64,000 nucleotides of DNA from Paludibacteraceae bacterium (GCA_024401435.1 JAKSLB010000007.1:1-64000), one strand, 5' to 3'. Positions 22,930-32,502 are shown, numbered from the stretch's first letter. Numbers and translations are program-made. Notes: a model not told the origin generated them from the sequence alone.

Positions 22930-24342
22930 ATGCCATCACTTAATGATGTAGATAAAGCAATTATAAAGTCCATCTTTATTAACAAGGATGTTCGTGGTAT
23001 TATAGTTCCAAAGATGGAAGTGAAATGGTTTAGGCATTCAACAAATATGCAAACCATTACAAAGACCATAAAGGACTATGTGAACCAATGGGGTATTGAT
23101 TCCATTACCCCAAGTTCAATTGGAAATGAAATAAACAACAAAGCACCGCTTTCTTTTGATGATTTCAAAAGTTGCATTGAGTTTGACTTTGATTCCTCCT
23201 CTGAATATTGGTTGAAACAGGTTGAGCAATATATCAAGTACAAGTTGGTGTCTGATGTAGGTTCAAAGATTGAAAGTGATAACTTTGACCAAATCATTAA
23301 CACATCTTATATCCAAGACCTAGCGGAAGCGGAGTCTTTTACCTTCAATACAACAATCGGTATAGACTATGCCAATTCTTGTGACTTAATCCATGATGAA
23401 ATCATCAAGAATGAAAAACTATTCCCCACTGGTCTTGTATGTCTAGATAACCTCTTGAACAATGGTTTTGTTGCACCAAGCCTTAACCTATTCCTATGCC
23501 CCACAAATGTCGGTAAGACATTGATTATGTCCGCACTAGCCAAGAATATGGCGGTGATGGGTAAGAGGGTTTTGTATATCACCTTTGAAGATGGTGAAGC
23601 TGCCATCGCAAAGAGAATTACGCAAAACCTAATGGATGCAAGTGGAAACGAACTAAAGGCTCTACCAAAGTCAACATTCGTTGATAGGTTCAACAAGGAA
23701 GTAGCACCTATATTGGGTTCTAGCGGTAAGTTGATGATTAAGGAATTTCCTGAATACACATTGAACTCCATACAACTAGAACAACTCATAAAGGACTACA
23801 AGACAAAGCAAAAGTTTGACCCAGAAATTATCTTCGTTGACTATATTGCTTGTATGACTCCTAATGCTGGTTTTAGTTCAAAGGACAATACCAACACAAA
23901 CCTTGCTAGGATTTCATCTGAAATCCGTGCCGTTTCTATGAAGTTGAAAATCCCCATCGTTTCGGGTGCTCAATCTAATAGAAGTGGTTTGGAAAGCGGT
24001 AGCGAACTAGGCATCACTAATATGGCTGATTCTATCGGTTCAGGTTTCAAAGCTGATGTAATCATTGGTGTTACTCAAACCGAAGAAGAACAAAAGTCTG
24101 GATTGTATTGCGTTAAAATGCTAAAGACAAGAAGGGCTGGAAACAAGAACGCCACCGTCTATATGGGTTGCAATATTGAAAAGCAAAAGATATTTGATGT
24201 TGGTGATACTACACCGAAGATTCCAACAAAAGGAAACGAAATGACAAAGGAAACCAACCTTAATGACTATGTAGGATTCAAGACCAATGTTGAGAATACT
24301 ACGGCAAGTAATGTGGTTTCACAAGTCGCAGATTGGGATTAA
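22930..24342 (+). CDS. Replicative DNA helicase, DnaB/T4 gp41-like, 470 aa
   Basis: Hexameric helicase that unwinds the fork. Walker A PTNVGKT (191-197) in the context NLFLCPTNVGKTLIMSA, then VLYITFEDGE, Walker B PEIIFVDYIAC, and the DnaB sensor region IVSGAQSNRSG with the arginine finger segment VKMLKTRRAGNKNATVYMGC. Length matches T4 gp41 (475). The N-terminal 160 residues correspond to the DnaB-N-like ring. Together with the primase at 20073 it forms the primosome. Confidence 0.92.
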   Translation: MPSLNDVDKAIIKSIFINKDVRGIIVPKMEVKWFRHSTNMQTITKTIKDYVNQWGIDSITPSSIGNEINNKAPLSFDDFKSCIEFDFDSSSEYWLKQVEQYIKYKLVSDVGSKIESDNFDQIINTSYIQDLAEAESFTFNTTIGIDYANSCDLIHDEIIKNEKLFPTGLVCLDNLLNNGFVAPSLNLFLCPTNVGKTLIMSALAKNMAVMGKRVLYITFEDGEAAIAKRITQNLMDASGNELKALPKSTFVDRFNKEVAPILGSSGKLMIKEFPEYTLNSIQLEQLIKDYKTKQKFDPEIIFVDYIACMTPNAGFSSKDNTNTNLARISSEIRAVSMKLKIPIVSGAQSNRSGLESGSELGITNMADSIGSGFKADVIIGVTQTEEEQKSGLYCVKMLKTRRAGNKNATVYMGCNIEKQKIFDVGDTTPKIPTKGNEMTKETNLNDYVGFKTNVENTTASNVVSQVADWD

Positions 24343-24348
24343 AAAAAG

Positions 24349-24376
24349 ACCCTTGGTTTTAACCAAGGGTTTTTTA
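24349..24376 (+). terminator. Terminator
   Basis: ACCCTTGGTT/AACCAAGGGT stem with a two-base loop and six Ts. Confidence 0.9.
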
Positions 24377-24449
24377 TTTGACAATTTAAAATAATTGTAC
24401 GATAGTATATGTAGAGGTTGAAAAAATTAAAAAAAATTCAACAAAACCC

Positions 24450-24478
24450 TTGACAAACCTTATATAATTTTATAAATT
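24450..24478 (+). promoter_or_regulatory. Promoter TTGACA-17-TAAATT
   Basis: TTGACA 24450-24455; the spacer contains CTTATATAATTTT; TAAATT 24473-24478. Confidence 0.85.
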
Positions 24479-24524
24479 TACTTATGTAAAAGAGAAAAAC
24501 AACCGCCATTCAAGGAGATACATT

Positions 24525-24881
24525 ATGGCTATCGTAGCAACAAGCAAGACCGATTACATCAAGCAGTTGAAGGTTCTTATTAGCACCAACAAGACTTGGT
24601 GTGAACACGCAATTAAGGTGCTTTATTCCTTCCAGACCGCTGAAGAAAAGGCTACCGAAACCACTCATGTTGTCAATGGCAAGGGTTTCACCTCCAACGA
24701 TGCCGAAATCCTTTCTTCTATGGCAATGAACATTGAAAAGTGGGGGAGTCTAACCGACAAGCAGTTTGCTTGGATTGGAAAGAAAGTTTCCAAGTACGCA
24801 GGTCAGATTCTTGACTATTGCCTTGAAAAGGGTTCTGTGGTTAAACTTGATGGCAAGTATCAGAACAAGCCCAAGGCATAA
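24525..24881 (+). CDS. Early protein, 118 aa
   Basis: Strong promoter and AAGGAG binding site, as in a highly expressed early gene; GC content is a little higher than in late genes. The segment SMAMNIEKWGSLTDKQFAWI followed by GKKVSKYAGQIL is a pattern seen in small phage and bacterial proteins of unknown role. A nucleic-acid or regulatory function is possible, not shown. Confidence 0.65.
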   Translation: MAIVATSKTDYIKQLKVLISTNKTWCEHAIKVLYSFQTAEEKATETTHVVNGKGFTSNDAEILSSMAMNIEKWGSLTDKQFAWIGKKVSKYAGQILDYCLEKGSVVKLDGKYQNKPKA

Positions 24882-24901
24882 TAGCCTTTCTTTTGAGCAG
24901 A

Positions 24902-24925
24902 AACGCCCTTTCTAGGGCATTTCTC
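24902..24925 (+). terminator. Weak terminator
   Basis: GCCCT/AGGGC stem with a short T-rich tail. Confidence 0.5.
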
Positions 24926-24982
24926 TCATTAGGGAATAAAACATATATCTAAACAACAAAAAGCCCTTAAAGGAGCATTAAA

Positions 24983-25438
24983 ATGGGTAAAATCTTTGAT
25001 AGAATGGAACGATACTTGAAGGAAGCAGCCGAAGTGTTGAAGGAATACACTGGCGTGGGTTTCCGCAAGATTGAAATCTTGCGGAACAAGGAAGGTGGCT
25101 TTTGCCTTTTCTTCTACTACGAAAAGGGATATGTCTCTCCGTTGACAAAGGCAATCAATGATTTCAACGAAAAGAACCCCAATCTTTGTGCCACCAATTA
25201 CGAAGAATGGTATAGCAAGATTGCCGAAATCCGCAAACCTATTCTTGCTACTATCCGTCAAGAACTTGAAGAAGCCAAAGAACCCATTCAGCGTAAGTTG
25301 GAACAGGTAGACATCAAGATTGAAGATATCTATACTGGCGGTATGGATGGGAATATGTATGTTGAGATTGAGTGCTCTACTCCTTGGGGTGGATACTACG
25401 ATTGGAAGGTAGGTGAACGCCAATATATGGAATTGTAG
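24983..25438 (+). CDS. Early protein, 151 aa
   Basis: AAAGGAG binding site eight bases before the ATG. The N-terminal helix MGKIFDRMERYLKEAAEVLK is amphipathic. Then come an alpha/beta stretch and a C-terminal IEIECSTPWGGYYDWKVGE. Highly charged, soluble, no family recognised. Part of the early unit started at 24450. Confidence 0.6.
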   Translation: MGKIFDRMERYLKEAAEVLKEYTGVGFRKIEILRNKEGGFCLFFYYEKGYVSPLTKAINDFNEKNPNLCATNYEEWYSKIAEIRKPILATIRQELEEAKEPIQRKLEQVDIKIEDIYTGGMDGNMYVEIECSTPWGGYYDWKVGERQYMEL

Positions 25439-25461
25439 AAGCCTTGACCTAATGATGGGCG

Positions 25462-25508
25462 AATCGGTGTCCTTATAACAAGGAATTTTACACATTTTCA
25501 CACCGATT
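25462..25508 (+). other. Stem-loop element between early genes
   Basis: AATCGGTGT (25462-25470)/ACACCGATT (25500-25508), a perfect 9-bp stem enclosing a CCTT/AAGG hairpin, just upstream of the terminator at 25516. Confidence 0.55.
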
Positions 25509-25515
25509 ATACAAT

Positions 25516-25543
25516 AACCACCACGCAATGTGGTGGTTTTTTT
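25516..25543 (+). terminator. Terminator
   Basis: AACCACCAC/GTGGTGGTT stem plus T-run. Confidence 0.9.
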
Positions 25544-25556
25544 ATATTTATTGGTA

Positions 25557-25967
25557 ATGAAGAAATTAACCAAGAAAGATTGCATAGCTGAAATGGCTAA
25601 ACAATATGTAGGAGATAAGGAGCATATACTATTTGACCTCTTTGTTTCCTTTTGGTATTGGGAAACGGATTTCAACCTAAAGCATTTATTGAATAACAAT
25701 CTTTGTCAACTAGACATACAAGACTTGAATGGAGAAAATGCCTATGTGGTTGATTATTGCTTGAAGAATGCCAAGAAGATTAAAAGGTCTATTGTAAAAG
25801 ACCCTTCTGATTGTATAGCGGTCGGTATTATGTGCATATATGAAATTATGCATACCAACAAGAATCTAGACAATTATGACATATTGTACAATTTCATAGC
25901 CGACTTGGATGAATTCAAGAGATTTGTAAATGACTTGGACTTTGATATAGATGAAGGATACCTATAA
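25557..25967 (+). CDS. Hypothetical protein, 136 aa
   Basis: Start ATG at 25557, after the terminator. Helical, with KKLTKKDCIAEMAKQYVGDK at the N-terminus and an acidic C-terminus. Its stop overlaps the start of the glycosyltransferase (TAATG), so the two are translated together and may share a task. Confidence 0.6.
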   Translation: MKKLTKKDCIAEMAKQYVGDKEHILFDLFVSFWYWETDFNLKHLLNNNLCQLDIQDLNGENAYVVDYCLKNAKKIKRSIVKDPSDCIAVGIMCIYEIMHTNKNLDNYDILYNFIADLDEFKRFVNDLDFDIDEGYL

Positions 25968-26800
25968 TGAAAATTTATGTATGCGGAAGCAAGAAAGACA
26001 CCAAAATGAATTTCGTAGACGGAAAGTTGAGGGAATATAGCTACATTGAGGATACTACATATAACTCAAACCTATATTGTGAAGTTGCTAACCTATACGA
26101 TATAGCACATAACTCAAAGGAAGATATAATAGGTCTTGAACATTATCGTAGGTTCTTCATTGATACTAACTTTGAAGCCACCAACGAATATCCGTTCCGT
26201 GTAATAAATGAAGAACAAATTCTTGAAACATTGAAGGACAATGACCTTATAATGTCAAAGAATTACTTGAACACAAACTTGATGGTTCATCTATACGGAC
26301 AACCACACAACCCTATTGAAAACCCCAATATGCCAAGTATAAATATATGCCTTTATGATTGGTTTGAATTCCTACGGAACAAGAACATATTCAATATGGA
26401 TGACATATACCATTTTATGATGAAGGCGTATTGGTATTGGGGGAACAATATGTTCATCGGTAAGAGGGAAGTCATTCTTGAATATGTCAATTGGATATTC
26501 CCTTTGATGGATGAATTTGGAAAGAACTATCCTCACCAACATAGAATATTTAGTTATATCGGTGAATACACATTCGGTTTGTATATGATGTTGAAACAGA
26601 AAAAGATTGTTGAAGGTTTCAAGGCTACTTTGACAAAGGATTGCAAATCCATAGAATCGTATCAATTCTACGCATCTGACAATCTTAACCCTAGTTACTT
26701 CATAATGAACCCAAAGGTTGAGGATAATCCAGAAGTACCGATGGAAGAACCAACAGAAGAAAAAGAAGAAACTATTGTTGAAACGGAATTAGTTGAATAA
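25967..26800 (+). CDS. DUF4422 glycosyltransferase, 277 aa
   Basis: It has the hallmark blocks of DUF4422: MKIYVCGSKKDTK, LYCEVANLYDIAHNS, IIGLEHYRRFF, DNDLIMSKNYL and WGNNMFIGKREVILEY. Such enzymes are capsule/LPS glycosyltransferases. Two further copies lie at 31550 and within the protein at 56890. The C-terminus is extended by an acidic Glu/Pro tail (EVPMEEPTEEKEETIVETEL). It could modify host surface glycans or phage proteins. Confidence 0.85.
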   Translation: MKIYVCGSKKDTKMNFVDGKLREYSYIEDTTYNSNLYCEVANLYDIAHNSKEDIIGLEHYRRFFIDTNFEATNEYPFRVINEEQILETLKDNDLIMSKNYLNTNLMVHLYGQPHNPIENPNMPSINICLYDWFEFLRNKNIFNMDDIYHFMMKAYWYWGNNMFIGKREVILEYVNWIFPLMDEFGKNYPHQHRIFSYIGEYTFGLYMMLKQKKIVEGFKATLTKDCKSIESYQFYASDNLNPSYFIMNPKVEDNPEVPMEEPTEEKEETIVETELVE

Positions 26801-26803
26801 TTG

Positions 26804-26831
26804 AAAAGACCTCCAATTTGGAGGTCTTTTT
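26804..26831. terminator. Bidirectional terminator
   Basis: AGACCTCC/GGAGGTCT stem between convergent genes. Confidence 0.85.
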
Positions 26832-26834
26832 CTT

Positions 26835-28208
26835 TTAGTTCTCATAGAACACTTTGTAGCATTTGTATGTTTCCCAAATATCTGACTTTGAGGTTATCTC
26901 CCAAGGTGCATGCATATTCAATACCGCAGTGCCACAATCTATCACATTGACACACTTGTTGGCTAGGATGTATGCAATAGTTCCACCACCGCCTTGTCCA
27001 ACCTTTCCAAGTTCGCTAAATTGGTAGGCTACGCCATTGCTTTCCATAATGTTGCGTAACTTTGCTATGTATTCTGGATTAGCATCGTTAGAACCACTCT
27101 TACCACCACAACCTGTAAACTTGCTAAAGGTTACTCCGTGTCCAAACTTTGCGGAATTCTTTTCCTCATACGCATAGGAGTATAGAGGGTCAAATGCTGC
27201 ATCAACATCGGCAGAAAGCATATCACTATTTTCAAGGCATTCATTGAGTATAAAGGATGAATCAGCCTTTGGATGATATAACTTTATAATCTTTTGTAGT
27301 GTATGGACAAACCAATCACTTTCCATACCAGTATTTCCCACCGAACCAATTTCTTCCTTGTCTACAAACAACGCACATACATTGTTGTCACTTTCACTAT
27401 CAAACAAAGCCATCATTGATGTATATGCACATACCTTGTCATCTTGTCCGTATGCCATAACCATAGACTTGTCCATACCGAAATGCTTTGCTTTACCACT
27501 AGGTACAATTTCAAGTTCTGCCGATTGGAAATCTTCAAGGTCTTGGATTATACCATTTTCCTTTAGAATCTTAACCATATAGGTTTCAGTCTTTTTATCC
27601 TCAATGCTTGGAATAGAACCAATCAACAAATCTAGACCTTCTCCATCAATGATTTTTGCTGCGGTCTTTTCATACATATCATTGTCTAGGTGTGGCAATA
27701 GGTCGGTGATACAAAATACTGGGTCATCTTCTAGCTCACCTATTTCAACATTCTTTTTAGTGCCATCCTTGAAACAAACAACTCCGTGGATAGCCAATGG
27801 AATTGCAGTCCATTGATACTTCTTGATACCACCATAATAATGTGTATCAAGATATGCAAGTTCGTGGTCTTCATATAGTGGAACACACTTTACATCAATT
27901 CTAGGGGAATCAATGTGGCTACCGATAATCTTGAAACCATCTGAAATGTCTTGCTTCTTTCCAATCTTGAACAACGCAATGTTCTTTCCGTGATTTGTAA
28001 AATAGAACTTGCCTACCTTACGGCACTTCTCATATCCATAGGTTTCATAGTCAACAAAACCTTTCTTGAAAGCAATATCTAGTATGTTGCTTGTGGTTTC
28101 CCTCTCGGTCTTGGAAATGCTCATAAAGTTGATGTAGTTTTGGGAGAAATCCATAAGGGATTTCTTCTCTTCCTCATTGTAATTAAGCCAACAATTTTCT
28201 TTAGTCAT
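26835..28208 (-). CDS. M18 aspartyl aminopeptidase, 457 aa
   Basis: Dinuclear zinc aminopeptidase of the DNPEP/ApeB/LAP4 family. Visible motifs are GSHIDSPRIDVK (Zn His and Asp), LDTHYYGGIKKYQWTAIPLA, FVDKEEIGSVGNTGMESDW (catalytic Glu and Zn Glu), SADVDAAFDPLY, and at the end GQGGGGTIAYIL and LNMHAPWEITSKSDIW with the last Zn His. Full family length, so probably active. Start: ATG at 28208; upstream in-frame starts fall in a terminator. A complete host-type peptidase is unusual in a phage: it may recycle peptides or process a tail or cell-envelope target. Confidence 0.9.
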   Translation of the reverse strand: MTKENCWLNYNEEEKKSLMDFSQNYINFMSISKTERETTSNILDIAFKKGFVDYETYGYEKCRKVGKFYFTNHGKNIALFKIGKKQDISDGFKIIGSHIDSPRIDVKCVPLYEDHELAYLDTHYYGGIKKYQWTAIPLAIHGVVCFKDGTKKNVEIGELEDDPVFCITDLLPHLDNDMYEKTAAKIIDGEGLDLLIGSIPSIEDKKTETYMVKILKENGIIQDLEDFQSAELEIVPSGKAKHFGMDKSMVMAYGQDDKVCAYTSMMALFDSESDNNVCALFVDKEEIGSVGNTGMESDWFVHTLQKIIKLYHPKADSSFILNECLENSDMLSADVDAAFDPLYSYAYEEKNSAKFGHGVTFSKFTGCGGKSGSNDANPEYIAKLRNIMESNGVAYQFSELGKVGQGGGGTIAYILANKCVNVIDCGTAVLNMHAPWEITSKSDIWETYKCYKVFYEN

Positions 28209-28222
28209 ACCTTCAAATATAT

Positions 28223-28253
28223 CAAAAAAACCACTCGTTGTGAGTGGTTTTTG
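28223..28253 (-). terminator. Terminator (minus strand)
   Basis: AAACCACTC/GAGTGGTTT stem and seven Ts on the minus strand, after the gene ending at 28255. Confidence 0.85.
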
Positions 28254-28254
28254 T

Positions 28255-30510
28255 TTAAGAATTGTCCCTTGTGATTTGGATGTCATCAATAGATATTCTT
28301 ACCGACCTTGGTGTTGGTGTTGGAATTGAATCGGTAATGTCTATCAAGTTATATCCTTCATATTCGCTACCATCGGTTTTGTATATGTTTATGATTGGAG
28401 GGAATATGCAATCATAATCTTTCATATTCTTATACATATATCCTCTAAAATCAGTTGAATATGGTATATTGTTCACAAAATCAATTATTGTTTCTTCACT
28501 ATAAATTTCATCAACATATTCAACACTAAATATAATGTTATATTGGCTTAAATAGTTCATTATCGCAGCATAACAATTAGGCATAGTTCTTTCAAAGTCA
28601 ATAAATTGACCAACCGTGGTTGAAGTATCCCAAAGAGCATACAATTCATCCTCAAAATTTGTTGGCTTTGTTATAATATTTTCATTCAACAATGTGAAGA
28701 ATATGTGTGGATACGAGAATACGAAATTATATTTTTTATTTTCGCCACTTCCTTCACTTGATTCTTCAATCATACCAGAAAATGCAAAATCAACATATTT
28801 TCGTAAATTTGGTACATATATCTTATCGGTTTTAAAATGATAACTAAAGTTGATGGTTCTTATGGTAGTGCCATTTCTAGAAATTCTCATTCGCATATCA
28901 TTCAAATTCCATCCTCCATCATAATTTTCATATTTTTTTGCTATGTATGATGTGCTTTGATATACTTCATTGCTATTATTATAGAAAATTGAATCATACT
29001 TCTTAAAGTCACTACTTGAAGCAATCATAAATACGACTACCTTTTCATCGGTAAACAACACTTGTTTCAATATACTTGGACCATCGCATTGGTATTGGTC
29101 AGGATATCTTGTACCTTGAGTTTTAAAGCCTATACTCCAGTTATTACCCACATTAAGTTTATAATACAAAGTCAAGTCTTCACAAACATTTGCGTAAAAG
29201 CCGCCTAAAGGTTTAGCACCATAGGTGAATTTAGTTCCATTACCAAATGCATTGATGTGGAACTTGCTAATAACATTCAATATTTTCTTTTCCCAAACCT
29301 TTAAATATGGCAATGTAAATTCAACGCTTGGGTATGTTGATTTTTTATATGTCAATTTTTCTTCATTAAAATCTCCCCAAAAATTGAATGGAGAATAATA
29401 CATAGAACTATCTGTTAAATTCTTGAAAGTTGTCAATGTTCCTTGTCCATGAAAGTAATGCTCAATCATTTCATTCAAGCCTTCTTCAATGACATAATAT
29501 GTTTGAGTTGAATATTCTACATCTCTTTCATACCTTTGATAATCCAAGTAAATAAAGAAGTTGTTTTTGTTCTTGATGTACTTGTCAAAATAGCTTTCAC
29601 CATTATTGGTCATAAATGTCTTATGCATTACACACCAACAATGACCATTGTAATTATTAAATGCATTCTTATCAATATGCAAGTCAGTTCCGTCAATCAA
29701 ATATGTATATCTCCACATATATGGAGGTATGTCCTTGTAGTCTGTTGGTGTGATTGCAAAGCTATTTGTTAATGTATTATAACCTTCCTTGTATTTATTC
29801 TTTCCAGAGGGTCTATCTACACCTTTTTGGTCAATTTGTTTATACACACTAATATTATGCTTGGTGTTTTTTGCGTTGAATATATCATTGTTTATGCCAT
29901 AATACAAATCACCTAAACTAGAACTCCACGAACCATCTATAGTGCTATCAATCATTTCACTACATATTGCAACATAGGAGAACATTCTAGTTTCGTTATA
30001 GAATTCACTAGAAAAATCGGTTATACCTTTCTGGAAGTTTAGAACATTCACTTCACTACTTGTGAACAACTTTTCACCCAATGCGTTGATAGGAACTATT
30101 GTATATCTTCTGTTTTTATTACCACCACCATTAGAACCCTTGATGTTTATGTGACCATTATTGACATAAAAGTTTAAATTCAATTTTGTTTTAAAACTTC
30201 TAACAATTCCCTTTTGTGTCCAATTGTAGATTGGAAAATATTTATTTCTATTATATGAATATATATGAGTCACATTGTTTATGTCTGTGTAAAGCCAAGG
30301 TCTATAGTCAACGATGCCATCATCAAGATTAGTGTTATCAATATTATTGACTAGATTGCTATCTGTTAAATTAAGACTTAAATTGTTTTCGCCAACCTCA
30401 AAATAATAACCATTCGGTTCGCTTAAATCGTTTCCGTGAAGAAGGCAAACGGGCGTATCCTTATCGCCCTTAAACAATGCGTGTTCATTATCATTTATAT
30501 AAATTGGCAT
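28255..30510 (-). CDS. Large late protein, probably tail/adhesin, 751 aa
   Basis: Not recognised. Rich in Asn, Tyr and Ser with beta-strand pattern and few charged helices, like receptor-binding or tail-spike proteins. It begins MPIYINDNEHALFKGDKDTP; a G-rich turn GSNGGGNKNRR sits near residue 130. The late box TAATATATAAG ends two bases before the ATG, so it is late and structural. Absence of DNA-enzyme motifs supports a structural role. Confidence 0.5.
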   Translation of the reverse strand: MPIYINDNEHALFKGDKDTPVCLLHGNDLSEPNGYYFEVGENNLSLNLTDSNLVNNIDNTNLDDGIVDYRPWLYTDINNVTHIYSYNRNKYFPIYNWTQKGIVRSFKTKLNLNFYVNNGHINIKGSNGGGNKNRRYTIVPINALGEKLFTSSEVNVLNFQKGITDFSSEFYNETRMFSYVAICSEMIDSTIDGSWSSSLGDLYYGINNDIFNAKNTKHNISVYKQIDQKGVDRPSGKNKYKEGYNTLTNSFAITPTDYKDIPPYMWRYTYLIDGTDLHIDKNAFNNYNGHCWCVMHKTFMTNNGESYFDKYIKNKNNFFIYLDYQRYERDVEYSTQTYYVIEEGLNEMIEHYFHGQGTLTTFKNLTDSSMYYSPFNFWGDFNEEKLTYKKSTYPSVEFTLPYLKVWEKKILNVISKFHINAFGNGTKFTYGAKPLGGFYANVCEDLTLYYKLNVGNNWSIGFKTQGTRYPDQYQCDGPSILKQVLFTDEKVVVFMIASSSDFKKYDSIFYNNSNEVYQSTSYIAKKYENYDGGWNLNDMRMRISRNGTTIRTINFSYHFKTDKIYVPNLRKYVDFAFSGMIEESSEGSGENKKYNFVFSYPHIFFTLLNENIITKPTNFEDELYALWDTSTTVGQFIDFERTMPNCYAAIMNYLSQYNIIFSVEYVDEIYSEETIIDFVNNIPYSTDFRGYMYKNMKDYDCIFPPIINIYKTDGSEYEGYNLIDITDSIPTPTPRSVRISIDDIQITRDNS

Positions 30511-30512
30511 AT

Positions 30513-30523
30513 CTTATATATTA
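30513..30523 (-). promoter_or_regulatory. Late box TAATATATAAG (minus)
   Basis: Two bases from the ATG ending at 30510. The same TAATATATAAGAT-ATG string is found at 40161. Confidence 0.6.
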
Positions 30524-30525
30524 GA

Positions 30526-30560
30526 AAAAAGTCCTCCCCTAAAAATAGGAAATGACTTTT
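30526..30560 (-). terminator. Terminator after clamp loader gene
   Basis: Imperfect stem from AAAAGTC-TTCCTA and TAGG-GACTTTT, with T-run on the minus strand. Confidence 0.55.
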
Positions 30561-30581
30561 GTTTGTGAGGTAAAAAACTCT

Positions 30582-31520
30582 CTACAATTGTGTAATCAAT
30601 TCATACATACAAGCAGCAATTTGAATGTCAACATTCACACTCATACTACATTGGAAATCATATTTTGACAATATTAGAATACAAGTGGGTTGCTTCATCT
30701 TGTCAACCATAGGCACAAAGTTCTTGAACAAATTATCAAACACTTCGCTATGGCTCATATTTCTAGAGGAAACATATTCCCTTGCTTGTGATAGATGTTT
30801 ACCAAATAACAACATTGAAAGTTCAGTTTCATTCTCCATAGTCTTAACTGCACTCTCATTTATCTCTGGGTACATATTGGACATCTTTTGGAGTGTTGCG
30901 TAAACCTTTCTTACGGAAGGAAAATGTTTTTCAACAACGGTTCTTACCGCATTATCATCATACTTTACTTTTTCGTTTGCAAGGATGGCACAACTTCTTT
31001 GGAAGATTTGTTCTTGTAGTTCTTGCTTGTATTCAGGCTTGTTCATATTGAAGTCAAACTCTTGGGTTCTACCTTCACGCAACGCTGGAATAATCTTATG
31101 GATAAAGTTGCAAGTAAGGATGAATTTACAAGTCTTGTCAAATTCTTCAATGAAGCCACGGAGTGCCTTTTGGAATGGCTCGGTAAGACCATCAGCTTCA
31201 TCAAGTATCACAATCTTCTTTTTACCCTTGTGGATACCAGATGTGCTTGCAAATGTTTGTATTTCGGTTCGTAGCACCTCAATTGAATTTGTCATTGATG
31301 CATTGTAATAGATATATTCCGCACCAAGGTCTTTGACTAGAGCCTTTGCGATTGTAGTCTTTCCAGTACCTGGTGTTGAACTATATAGCAATAGGTTTGG
31401 AACATTCTTTGATTCCACAATCTTGTTGAAATAGTCGTGGAAGTATTTTGGCATTATGATTGTTGAAATCTTTGTTGGGCGGTACTTTTCCACCCATACG
31501 GAACTTTTTTCTTCAGACAT
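30582..31520 (-). CDS. Sliding-clamp loader large subunit, T4 gp44-like, 312 aa
   Basis: AAA+ ATPase that opens the sliding clamp. VWVEKYRPTKIS (8-19) is the typical N-terminus; Walker A SSTPGTGKTT (47-56), Walker B KIVILDEAD (102-110), sensor 1 FILTCNF (133-139), then RTQEFDFN and a helical collar domain. Length equals T4 gp44 (319). The small loader subunit (gp62) is not seen in this window. Confidence 0.92.
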   Translation of the reverse strand: MSEEKSSVWVEKYRPTKISTIIMPKYFHDYFNKIVESKNVPNLLLYSSTPGTGKTTIAKALVKDLGAEYIYYNASMTNSIEVLRTEIQTFASTSGIHKGKKKIVILDEADGLTEPFQKALRGFIEEFDKTCKFILTCNFIHKIIPALREGRTQEFDFNMNKPEYKQELQEQIFQRSCAILANEKVKYDDNAVRTVVEKHFPSVRKVYATLQKMSNMYPEINESAVKTMENETELSMLLFGKHLSQAREYVSSRNMSHSEVFDNLFKNFVPMVDKMKQPTCILILSKYDFQCSMSVNVDIQIAACMYELITQL

Positions 31521-31549
31521 TTTTTACCTCGGTCTTTTTGCTAAATATA

Positions 31550-32335
31550 TCAAGGATTGTTTTCGCTTTCCTTTTTTAGTTTCTCTATCATCTCTATCTT
31601 TTCTTTCTTTCGCTTCATCCATTCATCTTCATTGTATTGATACTTTGACAAAGACTTCAAGTCCTTCTCATAGGTAATCTTTGGAGTGTCATATATCTTG
31701 TACTTGTTTTCCAACATCCAATACCCCATCATATATTCAGATAGGAATCCATAAAGTCTAGGCTGTGTCTTGTACTTCTTGCCAAATTCTTCTAGCAATG
31801 GAAATAGCCATTCACAATACTTGTCAATCACTTCCTTCTTACCGATGAACATATTACAAGCATAATACCATTGAACATTCATCTCAAACAGGTTTATTTT
31901 ATCAACCGCAATGGACTTCTTGTCACGGAGAAACATATCCCATAGATATAGGAGTTCCCTAATCAAAGGCTTTGTCTTTACATTTGGATTGTGGAGTTCC
32001 TTGTATTTCCAAGATAGGATATTGGTGAATACAAAGTTCCTTGAAAGGATTATGTCATAATCCTTCATAATCTCATCTATGCGTTCCTTACCAAGGATAT
32101 TGAAATCTTCCTTGTGGTCATTTGCATCATAAGGCTTATCAACAAAGAACCTACGATAATGTTCTAGACCTACAATGTCCTCATTAGAGTTCTTCCAAAT
32201 ATCATGCAATACAGTTAGTTCACAATATATTGAATTGTCCAGTTGACAATCTTCAACATATTTGTATTCTCTCAATTCGCCATCAACCAAATCAGTTTTC
32301 TTGTCATTCTTTGAAGCAGCTACATAAATTTTCAT
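31550..32335 (-). CDS. DUF4422 glycosyltransferase, 261 aa
   Basis: Start at MKIYVAASKNDKKTDLVDGE (ATG ending 32335). Contains IYCELTVLHDIWKNS, IVGLEHYRRFF, YDIILSRNFVF, YACNMFIGKKEVIDKYCEWL and YGFLSEYMMGYW. Close in design to the copy inside the 56890 protein. The C-terminal 30 residues are a Lys/Glu helix. Likely adds a sugar to a surface polymer. Confidence 0.85.
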   Translation of the reverse strand: MKIYVAASKNDKKTDLVDGELREYKYVEDCQLDNSIYCELTVLHDIWKNSNEDIVGLEHYRRFFVDKPYDANDHKEDFNILGKERIDEIMKDYDIILSRNFVFTNILSWKYKELHNPNVKTKPLIRELLYLWDMFLRDKKSIAVDKINLFEMNVQWYYACNMFIGKKEVIDKYCEWLFPLLEEFGKKYKTQPRLYGFLSEYMMGYWMLENKYKIYDTPKITYEKDLKSLSKYQYNEDEWMKRKKEKIEMIEKLKKESENNP

Positions 32336-32470
32336 AATGAAACCATTGACTTTCAATATGAATAAATATATATTGACCTTTGAATTGACCCACAAAGGAC
32401 AAGTTGATATACATTGAACTAACGATATGTATACAATAAGTCCACCCAATTCCTAAATTCCATTGGGTCT

Positions 32471-32502
32471 AAAAAACCACCCATTCATTTGGGTGGCTTT
32501 TT
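32471..32502 (-). terminator. Terminator (minus strand)
   Basis: CCACCC/GGGTGG stem followed by TTTTTTA on the minus strand, after the gene ending at 32503. Confidence 0.85.

Noticed and set aside
24929..25699. 256-codon minus-strand frame
   Set aside because: It lies opposite two well-supported plus-strand genes with promoter and binding sites, and crosses a terminator.
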